A stretch of 64,000 nt of DNA, taken from NCBI RefSeq assembly GCF_024029335.1, contig NZ_CP097116.1:1178001-1242000 (forward strand), given 5' to 3'. The notes under the pieces are model-generated. The model worked only from the letters and a program-made list of their open reading frames with translations. It was not told the origin of the DNA and made no database searches. Numbering within the stretch: the stretch's first letter is position 1; every line of letters starts with the position of its first letter. Shown piece by piece: positions 38,761 to 48,025 of this stretch. The DNA is from Fructilactobacillus myrtifloralis. GTDB taxonomy: Bacteria > Bacillota > Bacilli > Lactobacillales > Lactobacillaceae. The position numbers and the translations under genes are program-made.

Positions 38761-40029
38761 ATGGAGAAAATGCACGGCTTTCACCGCAAATCATATGCTG
38801 ACCGGCTGGCGACCTTAACGGAGGTGGTCCCGTTATCATCAGCAGCACTTGACGTGATCAACCGCCACTATAATGCAGTGAGTGGGGATTTAATTGAAAA
38901 CTACCTCACGGATTACGGGCTACCAGAGGGGATTGCTACGAACCTGGTGGTCAACGGCCGGGAGTATTTAGTGCCAATGGTCGTTGAGGAGCCTTCCGTG
39001 ATTGCCGCAGCCAGTAACGGTGCCGCCATGTTAAAACGCGGGGGCGGAATTACTGCGCACGCGGAGAGCCGGGTGCTGACTGGGGAAGTAATTATTAAAG
39101 CTGACAACGTGTTAGCCATTCAGGACTGGTTTACCAACCAGAAAGCCGCCATCATGGAAACGGCCTTACAGGCGCATCCAAGCATTACCAAGTACGGCGG
39201 TGTTCAAGACGTGGAGTTTAACATCATTGACGAAGCCCACGTGTCGTTAGAGCTCTTCGTGGACGTGGGCGATGCCATGGGAGCTAACACGTTGAACTCG
39301 ATGTTAGAAGCAGTGGCCGAGCAAATTGAATCGGAACTGGGCCAACAGGTGCTGATGAGCATTTTGTCAAACTTTGGGGACCATAACGTGGTTATTGCGA
39401 CCGGAATGGTTCCGTTTGCGGCCTTACAACGGGGCGAATTGTCAGGAGAAACCGTGGCCGCCCGCATTGCGGAAGCCGCAGACGTGGCTAACATCTACCC
39501 GAAGCGAGCTGCCACCCATAACAAGGGCATCATGAACGGCATTGACGCCGTCGTGGTGGCAACTGGCAACGACTGGCGGGCCGTGGAAAGTGCGGCACAC
39601 TCATTTGCAGCTCGCAAGGGCACCTACAAGGGCTTGAGCAAGTGGCGCGTGACGGATGCCGGCCTGGAGGGTCGGATTCGACTTCCAATTCCCACGGGGA
39701 TTGTGGGCGGAGCGACCCACGTGCTCGAGATGAGTAAGGTTAACTACCAGATTTTAGGAATTCAGTCCGCCTTAGAGATGATGAACGTGCTTGCCGGAGT
39801 TGGGTTAGCACAAAACCTAGCCGCTCTAAAGGCCTTGGTGACCGATGGGATTCAACAGGGTCACATGCGCTTGCAGCTGAAGTCACTGGCTTTGACCGCC
39901 GGAGCAACGCCCGCTCAGGTGAATCAGGTGGTTGACGCCCTGCAGCGGTTACCCAAGCATGAACAAGATTTAGCGCACGCCCACCAGTTGGTGGCTAACA
40001 TGAAGGAGGATGACACCGATGGCGAATGA
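38761..40029 (+). CDS. mvaA: hydroxymethylglutaryl-CoA reductase, class II
   Basis: This enzyme reduces HMG-CoA to mevalonate, feeding isoprenoid synthesis for undecaprenyl carriers. The 422-residue protein shows the class II motifs EEPSVIAAAS (catalytic Glu), DVGDAMGANTLNSM, ATHNKGIMNGIDAV (catalytic Lys), ATGNDWRAVES and the C-terminal catalytic-His block GHMRLQLKSLA. The start ATG follows AGGAGGAACGCGCG. The 3' end overlaps the next gene by 11 bases. Confidence 0.95.
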   Translation: MEKMHGFHRKSYADRLATLTEVVPLSSAALDVINRHYNAVSGDLIENYLTDYGLPEGIATNLVVNGREYLVPMVVEEPSVIAAASNGAAMLKRGGGITAHAESRVLTGEVIIKADNVLAIQDWFTNQKAAIMETALQAHPSITKYGGVQDVEFNIIDEAHVSLELFVDVGDAMGANTLNSMLEAVAEQIESELGQQVLMSILSNFGDHNVVIATGMVPFAALQRGELSGETVAARIAEAADVANIYPKRAATHNKGIMNGIDAVVVATGNDWRAVESAAHSFAARKGTYKGLSKWRVTDAGLEGRIRLPIPTGIVGGATHVLEMSKVNYQILGIQSALEMMNVLAGVGLAQNLAALKALVTDGIQQGHMRLQLKSLALTAGATPAQVNQVVDALQRLPKHEQDLAHAHQLVANMKEDDTDGE

Positions 40030-40981
40030 CGTGGAATTAAAGCCCGCGGTTCAGGACCTGTTAAACACGGTGGCCCGGTTTTTTGACGGGGACGTTCAGG
40101 TGCAAATCATTGGGGATTTAAAGTCGGGGTACCTACGGCACGATCAGGTGCAAACCATGCAAGATGGTCAGCATCTGTTTGTGCAGTTAAGTGACGTGAC
40201 CGACCCGGACTTTTTGGCCAGTCACGAATTAGTGCACATTCTGATGACCCTGCGGGGCTTTCCCCAGGTTTACTTTCCCCTGACGACCGGTGACGACCAG
40301 CTCGACGAACAACTCCGGTACGTGGGGACCGATCTCTTTGATACGGTGAGTCACTTCGTGGTGTACCCAGAACAACGCAAACACGGCTTAATTGACGAAA
40401 CGGTAGAAGCGGAAGTCGTGAAGGGAGTTCGGCAGACCATTGCCCCCGAACAGGGCCAGGTGGATCCAGAGATGATTACCCGGTTAGTGACGGTGCTAGA
40501 CGCTCGGGTCTTTTTGGGCGACCACTTTGATCATTATCGCTACCTGTTTGAGCACGATTTTCCACTGGCAACGCAGGCCGCTGACCAGCTTTACCAGTTG
40601 CTGACGGCCAAACCAACGAACAGTCCGTTTGCACTACGGCGAAACGTGGTGAAGCTGTTTCGGGCCTTTGATCGCCAATTGGAAGACTGGAAATTACCGG
40701 CTTTGCACCTCAACGACTTTGCAATGCTGACCTCGGTCTTTTCGAAGCGCCAATTAGGATTACAGGTCAAACAGGTCTTTAAACTTTACTATTCAGAACT
40801 GCGCAACCGAGAAACCGGCCAGCGCGCTTACGTTGGTTTTACCATTAGTGATGACCAAAACTCGGTAGTACTGGATGGACCGGTCGGCGAAAAAGTGAGT
40901 GCCGATTACATTCAAGAACTTTACCAAAAAACGGTTCAGGAACTATTTAACGAACTCCACATTCCATACTTGGAACGGTAG
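40019..40981 (+). CDS. IpaB/EvcA-type protein with HExxH motif
   Basis: A 320-residue cytoplasmic protein of the kind annotated IpaB/EvcA in lactobacilli, with no established function. It carries SHELVHILM with H69, E70 and H73, the classical zinc metallopeptidase HExxH pattern. A possible third ligand cannot be picked reliably. No signal peptide or membrane helix is seen. The start at 40019 lies 9 nt after AAGGAGG within the mvaA 3' end; the ATG at 40010 directly abuts that site. Translation is coupled with mvaA and the sirtuin gene follows 17 bp later. Peptidase activity is an inference. Confidence 0.75.
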   Translation: MANDVELKPAVQDLLNTVARFFDGDVQVQIIGDLKSGYLRHDQVQTMQDGQHLFVQLSDVTDPDFLASHELVHILMTLRGFPQVYFPLTTGDDQLDEQLRYVGTDLFDTVSHFVVYPEQRKHGLIDETVEAEVVKGVRQTIAPEQGQVDPEMITRLVTVLDARVFLGDHFDHYRYLFEHDFPLATQAADQLYQLLTAKPTNSPFALRRNVVKLFRAFDRQLEDWKLPALHLNDFAMLTSVFSKRQLGLQVKQVFKLYYSELRNRETGQRAYVGFTISDDQNSVVLDGPVGEKVSADYIQELYQKTVQELFNELHIPYLER

Positions 40982-40998
40982 GCGAGGAGGAAGTAAAC

Positions 40999-41727
40999 GT
41001 GCCAAATTTTGCAGCGTTACAAGCTCAGGTTGACCAGGCCCAGCGGATGGTCTTTTTAACCGGTGCGGGGGTGTCAACCCCCTCTGGGATCCCGGACTAT
41101 CGGTCGAAAACGGGTTTATACACCACCGGGCAGACCAAGCGTCCCACGGAGTACTATCTTAGTCATGACTGTCTGGTTAATGAGCCAGCGGTGTTTTACC
41201 AGTTTGTAATGAAGAATCTGTACTACCCGGCGGCGCAGCCAAACGTTATTCAGACCAAGCAAGCTGCCTTCACGCAGGCAGATCGGGCGGCAATTGTAAC
41301 CCAAAACATCGATAATTTGTACGAACAAGCGGGCGCGCGGCACCTGCACGAATTTCACGGGAACCTCTACCGGATTTACTGTCAAAAATGTGGGGCCGTG
41401 GTTGATTATTCCACCTACGCCCACAGCATGTACCACGAACCCGACGGGGGGATTTTACGGCCCGATGTCGTTTTGTACGGCGAAGGCATTGACCCGGCGG
41501 TGGCGCAGGCGAGCGTCAACGCGGTCCACACTGCTGACCTAATTTTGATTGTCGGAACTTCGATGCGGGTGTATCCCTTTGCCGGGTTGTTAGATTATCG
41601 CCAGCCGCACGTTCCCGTTGTGGTTATTAACCAGGAACGCCTGGAGTTGCCGGGGGTCACAGCCCAGTACGAACTGGATGCTACTGAAGTCTTTGACCGC
41701 TTACAGGTGGGGGCTAGTCATGATTAA
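40999..41727 (+). CDS. Sir2-family NAD-dependent protein deacylase with a single Cys pair
   Basis: The 242-residue protein has the sirtuin core: TGAGVSTPSGIPDYRS (22-35), TQNIDNLYEQAG with N103/D105, catalytic His H120 in HEFHGN, and GTSMRVYPFAGL. Of the usual two zinc-binding CxxC pairs, only C128-Q-K-C131 is present; the second pair is replaced in the stretch YAHSMYHEPDGG before LRPDVVLYGE. Start is GTG at 40999 after GAGGAGG. Zinc binding is therefore doubtful, though the fold may be stable without it. Deacetylase activity is inferred from the NAD and His motifs. Confidence 0.9.
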   Translation: MPNFAALQAQVDQAQRMVFLTGAGVSTPSGIPDYRSKTGLYTTGQTKRPTEYYLSHDCLVNEPAVFYQFVMKNLYYPAAQPNVIQTKQAAFTQADRAAIVTQNIDNLYEQAGARHLHEFHGNLYRIYCQKCGAVVDYSTYAHSMYHEPDGGILRPDVVLYGEGIDPAVAQASVNAVHTADLILIVGTSMRVYPFAGLLDYRQPHVPVVVINQERLELPGVTAQYELDATEVFDRLQVGASHD

Positions 41728-42556
41728 AGTCGGCTTAACGACCTGGACCGATCACCCGGATTTGAGTAATGGGAAAAAACAAGCGACCTTACCAGACTAC
41801 GTGGCCAATTTTCCGATTGTAGAGGTAGATAGTACTTTTTACAGTATCCCGAAGGTGGAGTGGGTGGAAAAATGGGTGCGAGAGACGCCTGCGAACTTTC
41901 AATTTGTGGTGAAAGCAAACTACATGATGACGAAAACGCCCATGCCCCAGTTGGGACCGGTCACGGCAGAGGCGCGCGCGGCCCGCTTTAATGAACTGCG
42001 CGTGGCGGTGAAACCACTGCTTACGGCCCATAAATTGGCAACGATCCTCTTTCAATTTCCGCCGTCCTTTCGGTGTAATCCAGATAGTTTGCAATATCTC
42101 CGTGCGGTTCGCCAGCACATGGGCAAGCTTCCCCTTGCAGTGGAATTTCGCAACCGTTCGTGGCTGGACGGGGCAGAACTGAGTCGCGACACCGCCGCCT
42201 TTTTACAGAGCTTGCAGATGAGTGAAGTGGTGGTAGATGAACCCCACGCGACTGCCAACGGGATTCCCTTTCAACCGGTGGTTACCAATCCGCAGCTGGC
42301 GTTTTTGCGCTTGCACGGACAAAATGCCACGGAATGGGCGAAAGGAACCCGGGAACGCTACCGGTATCAGTATTCAGACGCTGAACTAGCGCGCTTTGCT
42401 GAGACGGCGATGACGTTAGCGGATCAGGCCCAGACCGTCGTAGTAATTTTTAATAACAATACGGGTCACGATGCAGCGCCCAATGCCCTAAGCTTACAGC
42501 GCATGCTTCACCAGCCGGGGACCGAGTTACCGGCGCAACAACTAGATTTATTTTAA
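41720..42556 (+). CDS. DUF72 domain-containing protein
   Basis: A 278-residue TIM-barrel-like protein of the DUF72/YecE family. Recognisable elements are the N-terminal IKVGLTTWTDH, the VEVDSTFYSIP segment, the NFQFVVKAN motif, LAVEFRNRSWL, and the late LRLHGQN and VVIFNNNTGHDAAPNAL blocks. The ATG at 41720 overlaps the sirtuin stop and follows GGTGGGGG. Biochemical function is unknown; the fold resembles sugar-isomerase barrels. Confidence 0.9.
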   Translation: MIKVGLTTWTDHPDLSNGKKQATLPDYVANFPIVEVDSTFYSIPKVEWVEKWVRETPANFQFVVKANYMMTKTPMPQLGPVTAEARAARFNELRVAVKPLLTAHKLATILFQFPPSFRCNPDSLQYLRAVRQHMGKLPLAVEFRNRSWLDGAELSRDTAAFLQSLQMSEVVVDEPHATANGIPFQPVVTNPQLAFLRLHGQNATEWAKGTRERYRYQYSDAELARFAETAMTLADQAQTVVVIFNNNTGHDAAPNALSLQRMLHQPGTELPAQQLDLF

Positions 42557-42604
42557 CGAGGATATGTATAATAAGTGTAAACAACACGATAAAGGAGAAT
42601 TTTC

Positions 42605-44641
42605 ATGGCTGACCAACAAGGGACATTTTACGTAACGACGCCGATTTACTATCCGTCGGGACGGCTGCACATCGGGAACTCCTACACGACGGTAGCGGCT
42701 GACATGGTAGCCCGGTACCACCGGTCTTTGGGAGAAGACGTGTTTTACCTCACGGGAACCGACGAACACGGGCTAAAAATTGAACAGAAGGCGGAGAAAC
42801 TCGGGTTAGAACCGCAGGCGTACGTTGATAAGATGGCCCAACAGATTAAGGACCTCTGGATGAATCTTGACGTTTCAAACGACGATTTTATCCGCACCAC
42901 CGACGACCGGCACGTGCAAGCGGTGCAACGGATTTTCCAACTCCTGCTTGATCAGGGCGACATTTACCTCGGCCAATACACCGGTTGGTACTCAGTTTCT
43001 GACGAAGAATACTTTACGGAATCACAACTCGCCGAGGTTTATCGGGATGCAGATGGCAACGTGATCGGTGGTAAGGCACCGACTGGCAACGAAGTGCAAC
43101 TCGTTAACGAAGAATCGTACTTCTTTAAGATGAGTAAGTACGCTGACTGGTTAATGCAGTACTACCAGGATCATCCCGACTTCATTCAACCCAGCTCGCG
43201 GATGCACGAAATGGTAAAAAACTTCTTGGAACCGGGACTTGAAGACTTGGCCGTTTCCAGAACGACCTTCTCCTGGGGAATTCCAGTAACGGCTAATCCG
43301 AAGCACGTGGTGTACGTGTGGATTGATGCGTTGACCAACTACATCACGGCGTTGGGTTATGGGACCGATCAGGATGCACTATTTAAGAAGTTCTGGCCCG
43401 CCAACCTGCAAATGATTGGAAAAGAAATCGTTCGGTTCCACTGCATCTACTGGCCGATTATTCTGCACGCATTAGGCTTACCATTACCCAAAGAAATCTA
43501 TGGTCACGGCTGGATTACGATGAAAGACGGCAAGATGTCGAAGTCGAAGGGGAACGCCATTTATCCAGAGGACTTGATTGACCGGTACGGGCTGGATGCG
43601 ACCCGCTACTACCTGCTGAAGGCGGTACCGTTTGCGGGAGACGGGGTCTTTACTCCAGAAGACTTCGTGGATCGGGTAAACTATGACCTTGCCAACGACC
43701 TCGGGAACCTCTTAAACCGGACCGTGGCTATGATTAACAAGTACGAAGACGGGGTTACGCCGGATTATCACGCGACGGACGATGCGCCGAGTCAAGAACT
43801 GCAGGACACTGCGCAAGCCGTTACTACGGAATATCACGAGTTAATGCAGACCGTGCACCTCTCCGATGCGCTGTCTGCGGTTTGGAAGTTAATCAGTCAA
43901 ACCAACAAGTACATTGATCAAACGGAACCATGGGTGCTAGCCAAGGCCGATGATGACGCTGCTAAAGCCCAATTAGCCAACGTGATGGCGCACTTAGCCG
44001 CTAGTTTACGCTTGATTTCGTTACTGATTAGTCCAGCCATGCCCAATGCAGCGAACCTGATTCAAAACCAACTGGGCTTAGAAAATGACGGGGTGTTTGA
44101 CTTACAGACCGCCCAATTAAGTGCCCTGCCACAGGGTAAAAAGGTCATTGCGAGTGGTGAACCAATTTTTCCGCGGGTAGATCGCGATGAAGAAATTGCC
44201 TACATCAAGGACCAGATGACGGCCAGTGAGAAGACCAAGGGCCGGTCCGCGATGAAACAACGCACGGCCGACCAACCGGCTGGCGTAACTACGCTCAAAC
44301 AGATTAAGGAACAAATTTCCATCGACCAGTTTGATGCAGTCGAACTGCGGGTGGCAGAGATCAAAGCGGTTAACAAGGTTCCTAAGGCAGACAAGCTACT
44401 CCAATTTCAACTCGCTGCCGGTGACGACGGTGACCGCCAGATCGTGTCGGGAATTGCGAAATGGTATCCCGATTTTACGTCTCTCGTTGGGAAAAAGGTC
44501 ATCATCGTGGCCAACTTAAAACCAATTAAACTGCGGGGAGAATTGAGCCAGGGCATGCTGTTATCTGTGGAAAAAGCGGATGGGAACGTCCAACTGGTAA
44601 CGGTTGATGATTCCCTGCCAAATGGAAGTACATTGGCATAA
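42605..44641 (+). CDS. metG: methionyl-tRNA synthetase
   Basis: This enzyme charges tRNA-Met for initiation and elongation. The 678-residue protein has the catalytic HIGH-like HIGN in [17 protein letters not shown] at about 310, an anticodon-binding helical region, and a C-terminal tRNA-binding OB domain (about 575-678: [13 protein letters not shown] through SQGMLLS). Start ATG follows AAAGGAGAA, with TATAAT upstream at 42567-42572. It heads the conserved metG-tatD-rnmV-rsmA-veg order. Confidence 0.97.
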   Translation: MADQQGTFYVTTPIYYPSGRLHIGNSYTTVAADMVARYHRSLGEDVFYLTGTDEHGLKIEQKAEKLGLEPQAYVDKMAQQIKDLWMNLDVSNDDFIRTTDDRHVQAVQRIFQLLLDQGDIYLGQYTGWYSVSDEEYFTESQLAEVYRDADGNVIGGKAPTGNEVQLVNEESYFFKMSKYADWLMQYYQDHPDFIQPSSRMHEMVKNFLEPGLEDLAVSRTTFSWGIPVTANPKHVVYVWIDALTNYITALGYGTDQDALFKKFWPANLQMIGKEIVRFHCIYWPIILHALGLPLPKEIYGHGWITMKDGKMSKSKGNAIYPEDLIDRYGLDATRYYLLKAVPFAGDGVFTPEDFVDRVNYDLANDLGNLLNRTVAMINKYEDGVTPDYHATDDAPSQELQDTAQAVTTEYHELMQTVHLSDALSAVWKLISQTNKYIDQTEPWVLAKADDDAAKAQLANVMAHLAASLRLISLLISPAMPNAANLIQNQLGLENDGVFDLQTAQLSALPQGKKVIASGEPIFPRVDRDEEIAYIKDQMTASEKTKGRSAMKQRTADQPAGVTTLKQIKEQISIDQFDAVELRVAEIKAVNKVPKADKLLQFQLAAGDDGDRQIVSGIAKWYPDFTSLVGKKVIIVANLKPIKLRGELSQGMLLSVEKADGNVQLVTVDDSLPNGSTLA

Positions 44642-44650
44642 ATTGCGATT

Positions 44651-44678
44651 AGTTTCACGAATGCGTGAAACTTTTTTG
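44651..44678 (+). terminator. terminator after metG
   Basis: Stem 44651-44659 with 44664-44672, loop AATG, T run. Confidence 0.85.
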
Positions 44679-44713
44679 CGTTTCAGCAAATCATGATGCA
44701 CAGGAGGTTGGCA

Positions 44714-45487
44714 ATGCAAATTTTTGATTCTCATACTCATTTAAACGATCCGGCCTTTGCGGGGCGGGAAGCCGCTCTAATTGAGCATGCCCAGCGACTA
44801 GGAGTTGTCCGAATGGCAAACGTGGGCTCGAATGCGGCCTTAAACCAGCGGGCGCTGGAATTGGCCCACCAGTATCCAGGCCTAGTAGCGATTGTCGGTT
44901 GGCACCCAGAGGATGCGGATGGCTACGATGAAGCCGCAGCGGCGACGTTACGCGCGCAACTGCAGGATGAGCAGGTCGTCGCGCTGGGAGAAATTGGCTT
45001 AGACTACCACCAGACCCGGGTGGATCGTAAGACCCAGCAGGCCGTCTTTCGCCAGCAAATTCGATTGGCGCAGGACCTGGGACTGCCAATCTCGGTCCAC
45101 AACCGGGACGCCTTTGCGGATACCTATCAAATTTTGCGCGAAGAACACGTCGAAAGGATCGGCGGCATCATCCACAGCTTTAATGGGGACGTGGAGTGGA
45201 TGCAACGCTTTTTAGACCTGGGAATGATGTTGTCATACAGTGGGGTGGCAAGTTTTAAGAAGACGAAGGAGGTCCACGAAGCGGTGCGGCAGACGCCGCT
45301 GGACCGGTTGTTAGTCGAAACGGATGCGCCGTACTTAGCGCCCGAACCACTGCGGGGCCATGAAAACGAACCAGGCTATACCCTCTATACGTTAGAAGCA
45401 GTGGCTCGGTACAAAGACGTGGACCCGGATCAGATTGCGCAAGCAACCTATGCCAACACGAACCGGATTTTTGGATTGGAAGGTTAA
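44714..45487 (+). CDS. tatD: TatD-family metal-dependent deoxyribonuclease
   Basis: A 257-residue TIM-barrel metalloenzyme. Metal ligands are seen in DSHTHLND, GEIGLDYHQ, SVHNRDA, IIHSFNGD and VETDAPYLAPE. The start at 44714 follows CAGGAGG; an upstream in-frame ATG at 44693 overlaps this site. The gene sits between metG and rnmV and its stop is directly adjacent to the rnmV start (TAAATG). The role is DNA or exonuclease-type quality control by family. Confidence 0.93.
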   Translation: MQIFDSHTHLNDPAFAGREAALIEHAQRLGVVRMANVGSNAALNQRALELAHQYPGLVAIVGWHPEDADGYDEAAAATLRAQLQDEQVVALGEIGLDYHQTRVDRKTQQAVFRQQIRLAQDLGLPISVHNRDAFADTYQILREEHVERIGGIIHSFNGDVEWMQRFLDLGMMLSYSGVASFKKTKEVHEAVRQTPLDRLLVETDAPYLAPEPLRGHENEPGYTLYTLEAVARYKDVDPDQIAQATYANTNRIFGLEG

Positions 45488-46072
45488 ATGAAACGAATTA
45501 AAGAAGTGTTGATTGTCGAGGGAAAATCAGATACCGAACGGATTCAACAGGCCGTGGATGCCGATACGATTGAAACCCGGGGCTCGGCCCTCAGTGACGA
45601 AACCCTCGCCTTAATTGATCGGTTGGCGCAAACCCGGGGTGTGATTGTGTTTACTGATCCGGATTTTTCGGGCGAAAAGATTCGGCGGATCATCGCTGAC
45701 GAAATCCCCGAAGCTAAGCATGCGTTTTTGGCTAAGCGGGCTGCCGCTCCCGAGAAAGCGCATGGTTCGTTAGGAGTTGAGCACGCTTCCCCAGCGGCGA
45801 TTCGCCAGGCGCTGGCGCAGGTATACACGGAAAGTGAGAGTAACCCCGAGGTCATTACTCGGGAGGAACTAATGGCTGCGAATTTAATGGGCAATCACGC
45901 GGCCAAACAACGGCGCTTAGAACTGGGTGAATATCTGCATTTAGGGTACGTGAATGCGAAGCAGCTTCAGCGGCGGTTGCGAATGTTTGGGATCACCAAG
46001 GAGCAGTTTCACGAAGCGCTGAACCACCTAGAAGGAGGAACAACACATGCAGCAACCAGCCATCGGAACTAG
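45488..46072 (+). CDS. rnmV: ribonuclease M5
   Basis: RNase M5 carries out final maturation of 5S rRNA in Firmicutes. The 194-residue protein has an N-terminal Toprim domain (VEGKSDTERI with the catalytic Glu, FTDPDFSGEKIRR with the acidic pair) and a C-terminal region with the RRLRMFGITKEQFHEAL motif. It starts immediately after tatD and overlaps rsmA by 26 bases. Confidence 0.95.
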   Translation: MKRIKEVLIVEGKSDTERIQQAVDADTIETRGSALSDETLALIDRLAQTRGVIVFTDPDFSGEKIRRIIADEIPEAKHAFLAKRAAAPEKAHGSLGVEHASPAAIRQALAQVYTESESNPEVITREELMAANLMGNHAAKQRRLELGEYLHLGYVNAKQLQRRLRMFGITKEQFHEALNHLEGGTTHAATSHRN

Positions 46073-46934
46073 AACTCGAACGCTCGGGATTTTAAATCAG
46101 TATCACTTGAGTGCCAAAAAAAGCCTGGGACAAAACTTTTTGGATGATCTCCAAGTCTTAGAGGGGATTGTTAACGCTGCGGACGTGACGGACCAGGACG
46201 ATGTGGTCGAAATCGGGCCAGGAATCGGGGCTCTGACCGAACAGCTTGCCCAACGGGCCCACCAGGTCCTCGCGTTTGAGATTGACCAAAATCTGATCCC
46301 GGTGTTGGCCGAGACCCTCGCTGATTATCAGAACGTGACGATCATCAACCAGGACTTTTTACAGGCGAACGTGCCAGCGATCTTACAGCACGAGTTAGAC
46401 GGCCAGCACCAGTTAAAAGCCGTTGCCAATCTCCCTTACTACATCACCAAACCAATTTTGATGAATTTTTTAAAGGGGGCGGTGCGGTTTGAAACGATCG
46501 TTTTGATGATGCAAAAGGAGGTCGCAAACCGACTGGTGGCGCAACCGAACTCCCACGACTATGGAGCCCTCAGCGTGATGACGCAGTATCTTTATCGAGT
46601 GGAAATTGCCTTAGAGGTGAACAAGCACTCCTTTATTCCTGCGCCTAAGGTGGATTCCGCGGTGGTTAAATTAACACCACAGGGTGAGCGTCCGGAAGCG
46701 GCGTACAGTCAGACGGCCTTCTTCTCGTTTGTGCATGGTTGCTTCATGCACCGTCGCAAGACCCTTTGGAATAACTTACAGTCCATCTTTGACAAGCAAC
46801 CAGCGACGAAGACTACCATGCAGCAGGTCCTAGCAACGGTGGGGATTGCCCCCAGCGTGCGTCCCCAGGCGTTAGGGGTGGAGCAATTCATCACGCTGAC
46901 CAATGAATTTCACAAAGTCGGACTGCTTCAGTAG
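46047..46934 (+). CDS. rsmA: 16S rRNA dimethyladenosine transferase RsmA/KsgA
   Basis: RsmA dimethylates A1518 and A1519 of 16S rRNA. The 295-residue protein has KKSLGQNFL, SAM-binding EIGPGIGALTEQLA, the catalytic NLPYYITKPI, and the C-terminal FSFVHGCFMHRRKTLWNNL. The ribosome binding site GAAGGAGGAAC and start lie inside the rnmV 3' end. It is the usual neighbour of rnmV. Loss of this enzyme gives kasugamycin resistance in other bacteria. Confidence 0.96.
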   Translation: MQQPAIGTRTRTLGILNQYHLSAKKSLGQNFLDDLQVLEGIVNAADVTDQDDVVEIGPGIGALTEQLAQRAHQVLAFEIDQNLIPVLAETLADYQNVTIINQDFLQANVPAILQHELDGQHQLKAVANLPYYITKPILMNFLKGAVRFETIVLMMQKEVANRLVAQPNSHDYGALSVMTQYLYRVEIALEVNKHSFIPAPKVDSAVVKLTPQGERPEAAYSQTAFFSFVHGCFMHRRKTLWNNLQSIFDKQPATKTTMQQVLATVGIAPSVRPQALGVEQFITLTNEFHKVGLLQ

Positions 46935-46994
46935 GCTTGAAGCTTTACATTTCGGCGTTTTTGTGCTAAAATTACCTTTGTGAGGTGATTTGTA

Positions 46995-47225
46995 ATGCAA
47001 ATGAATTTGCCGGATATCAGAAGTTGGATTCAAGACCACCTTGGCAGTGACATTAAAGTTGTTGAACAAGCTGGGCGAAAACGTACGAACGAATACGATG
47101 GCGTCCTCGTAGAGGTCTTTCCTGCCGTATTTATTGTTGATCTTGATTCAAGTGAGCAACCTGCACACGCTTCATTTACCTACACCAAGATCTTAACTAA
47201 GGATATTCAAGTTACATTTATGTAA
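46995..47225 (+). CDS. veg: Veg family protein
   Basis: A 76-residue protein of the Veg family, associated in Bacillus with biofilm matrix gene control. The core AGRKRTNEYDGVLVEVFPAVF and the C-terminal SFTYTKILTKDIQV match the family. It has an isolated position 60 bases after rsmA with a likely own promoter. The short extension MQMNLPDI differs from the usual N-terminus, but the downstream region gives no alternative start with a better ribosome binding site. Confidence 0.9.
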   Translation: MQMNLPDIRSWIQDHLGSDIKVVEQAGRKRTNEYDGVLVEVFPAVFIVDLDSSEQPAHASFTYTKILTKDIQVTFM

Positions 47226-47235
47226 ATAACCAATT

Positions 47236-47260
47236 AAAGGACTGCAAGGGTCTTTTTTTT
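47236..47260 (+). terminator. probable terminator after veg
   Basis: A weak 7-bp stem (47236-47242 with 47250-47256, one G-U) followed by a run of T. Confidence 0.5.
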
Positions 47261-47326
47261 ATTTTCATTTTTAGGTAGCTTATAATGAATTGACGTTGAG
47301 TGCACTGATTTGGCCATGGAGGATGT

Positions 47327-48025
47327 ATGGACGATCTAATTTTGGCAACGAAAGATTTGCAAGAACAATTTACCGAAAAACGCGTTTTAAATAACCTGAC
47401 GTTTCAACTCCGACGGGGGCGGTTTTTAAGCATCGTTGGTGAAAATGGAGTGGGGAAGACTACGCTCCTCCGGATTATCCTTGGGCAGTTAAAACCGACC
47501 CACGGTAGTGTGACGTTCTATCCGAATCGCAAGGCCGTGAAGATTGGCTATGTGCCCCAGTTTCGTAACATTGATGATGAATATCCGTTAGCGGTCAAAA
47601 ACTTTGTCGCTTTGAACTTTACGCAACACCACTGGCCGTGGCTAACCGCTGCGGAACGAGCCCGGTTAACGGCGGTGTTGCAAGAAACCAAGTTGTTAGA
47701 CATTAAAAATGAACCTCTCGGGCGGACGTCCGGGGGCGAAAAGCAACGAACGTATCTAGCGCAGGCCCTCGTAATCAAGCCGGACCTGTTAATTTTGGAT
47801 GAATCCACGGCGAGTTTGGATCCAATTGCGAAGGAACAACTTCTCCGCCTCGTTCGGCACCTGAATCAGACCACGGGAATCACGGTGATCTCCGTGACCC
47901 ATGATGTGCCGTTAGCCAAGCAGTTTTCAGATGACTACCTCTTGTTGCAGCCCGATGGGTACCAATTTGGCCCAATTGACCAACTGCAGGTCAGTGAATA
48001 CCAGGGAGGAGAACACCATGTTTAG
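47327..48025 (+). CDS. metal ABC transporter ATP-binding protein (Zn/Mn type)
   Basis: A 232-residue ATPase similar to ZnuC/AdcC/MtsB. Walker A is GENGVGKTT, signature TSGGEKQR (Thr instead of Leu), Walker B LLILDESTASLD and switch VTHDV. It overlaps the permease gene by 8 bases, so the two are one transporter. No substrate-binding lipoprotein gene is adjacent. Specificity for zinc rather than manganese cannot be decided. Ribosome binding site GGAGGATGT. Confidence 0.88.
   Translation: MDDLILATKDLQEQFTEKRVLNNLTFQLRRGRFLSIVGENGVGKTTLLRIILGQLKPTHGSVTFYPNRKAVKIGYVPQFRNIDDEYPLAVKNFVALNFTQHHWPWLTAAERARLTAVLQETKLLDIKNEPLGRTSGGEKQRTYLAQALVIKPDLLILDESTASLDPIAKEQLLRLVRHLNQTTGITVISVTHDVPLAKQFSDDYLLLQPDGYQFGPIDQLQVSEYQGGEHHV

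Noticed and set aside
44651..44672. GTTTCACG-like inverted repeat considered as a parS site
   Set aside because: The half-sites are separated by a 4-base loop and followed by T residues, so it is a terminator; parS would be a continuous 16-bp TGTTtCACGTGAAACA palindrome.
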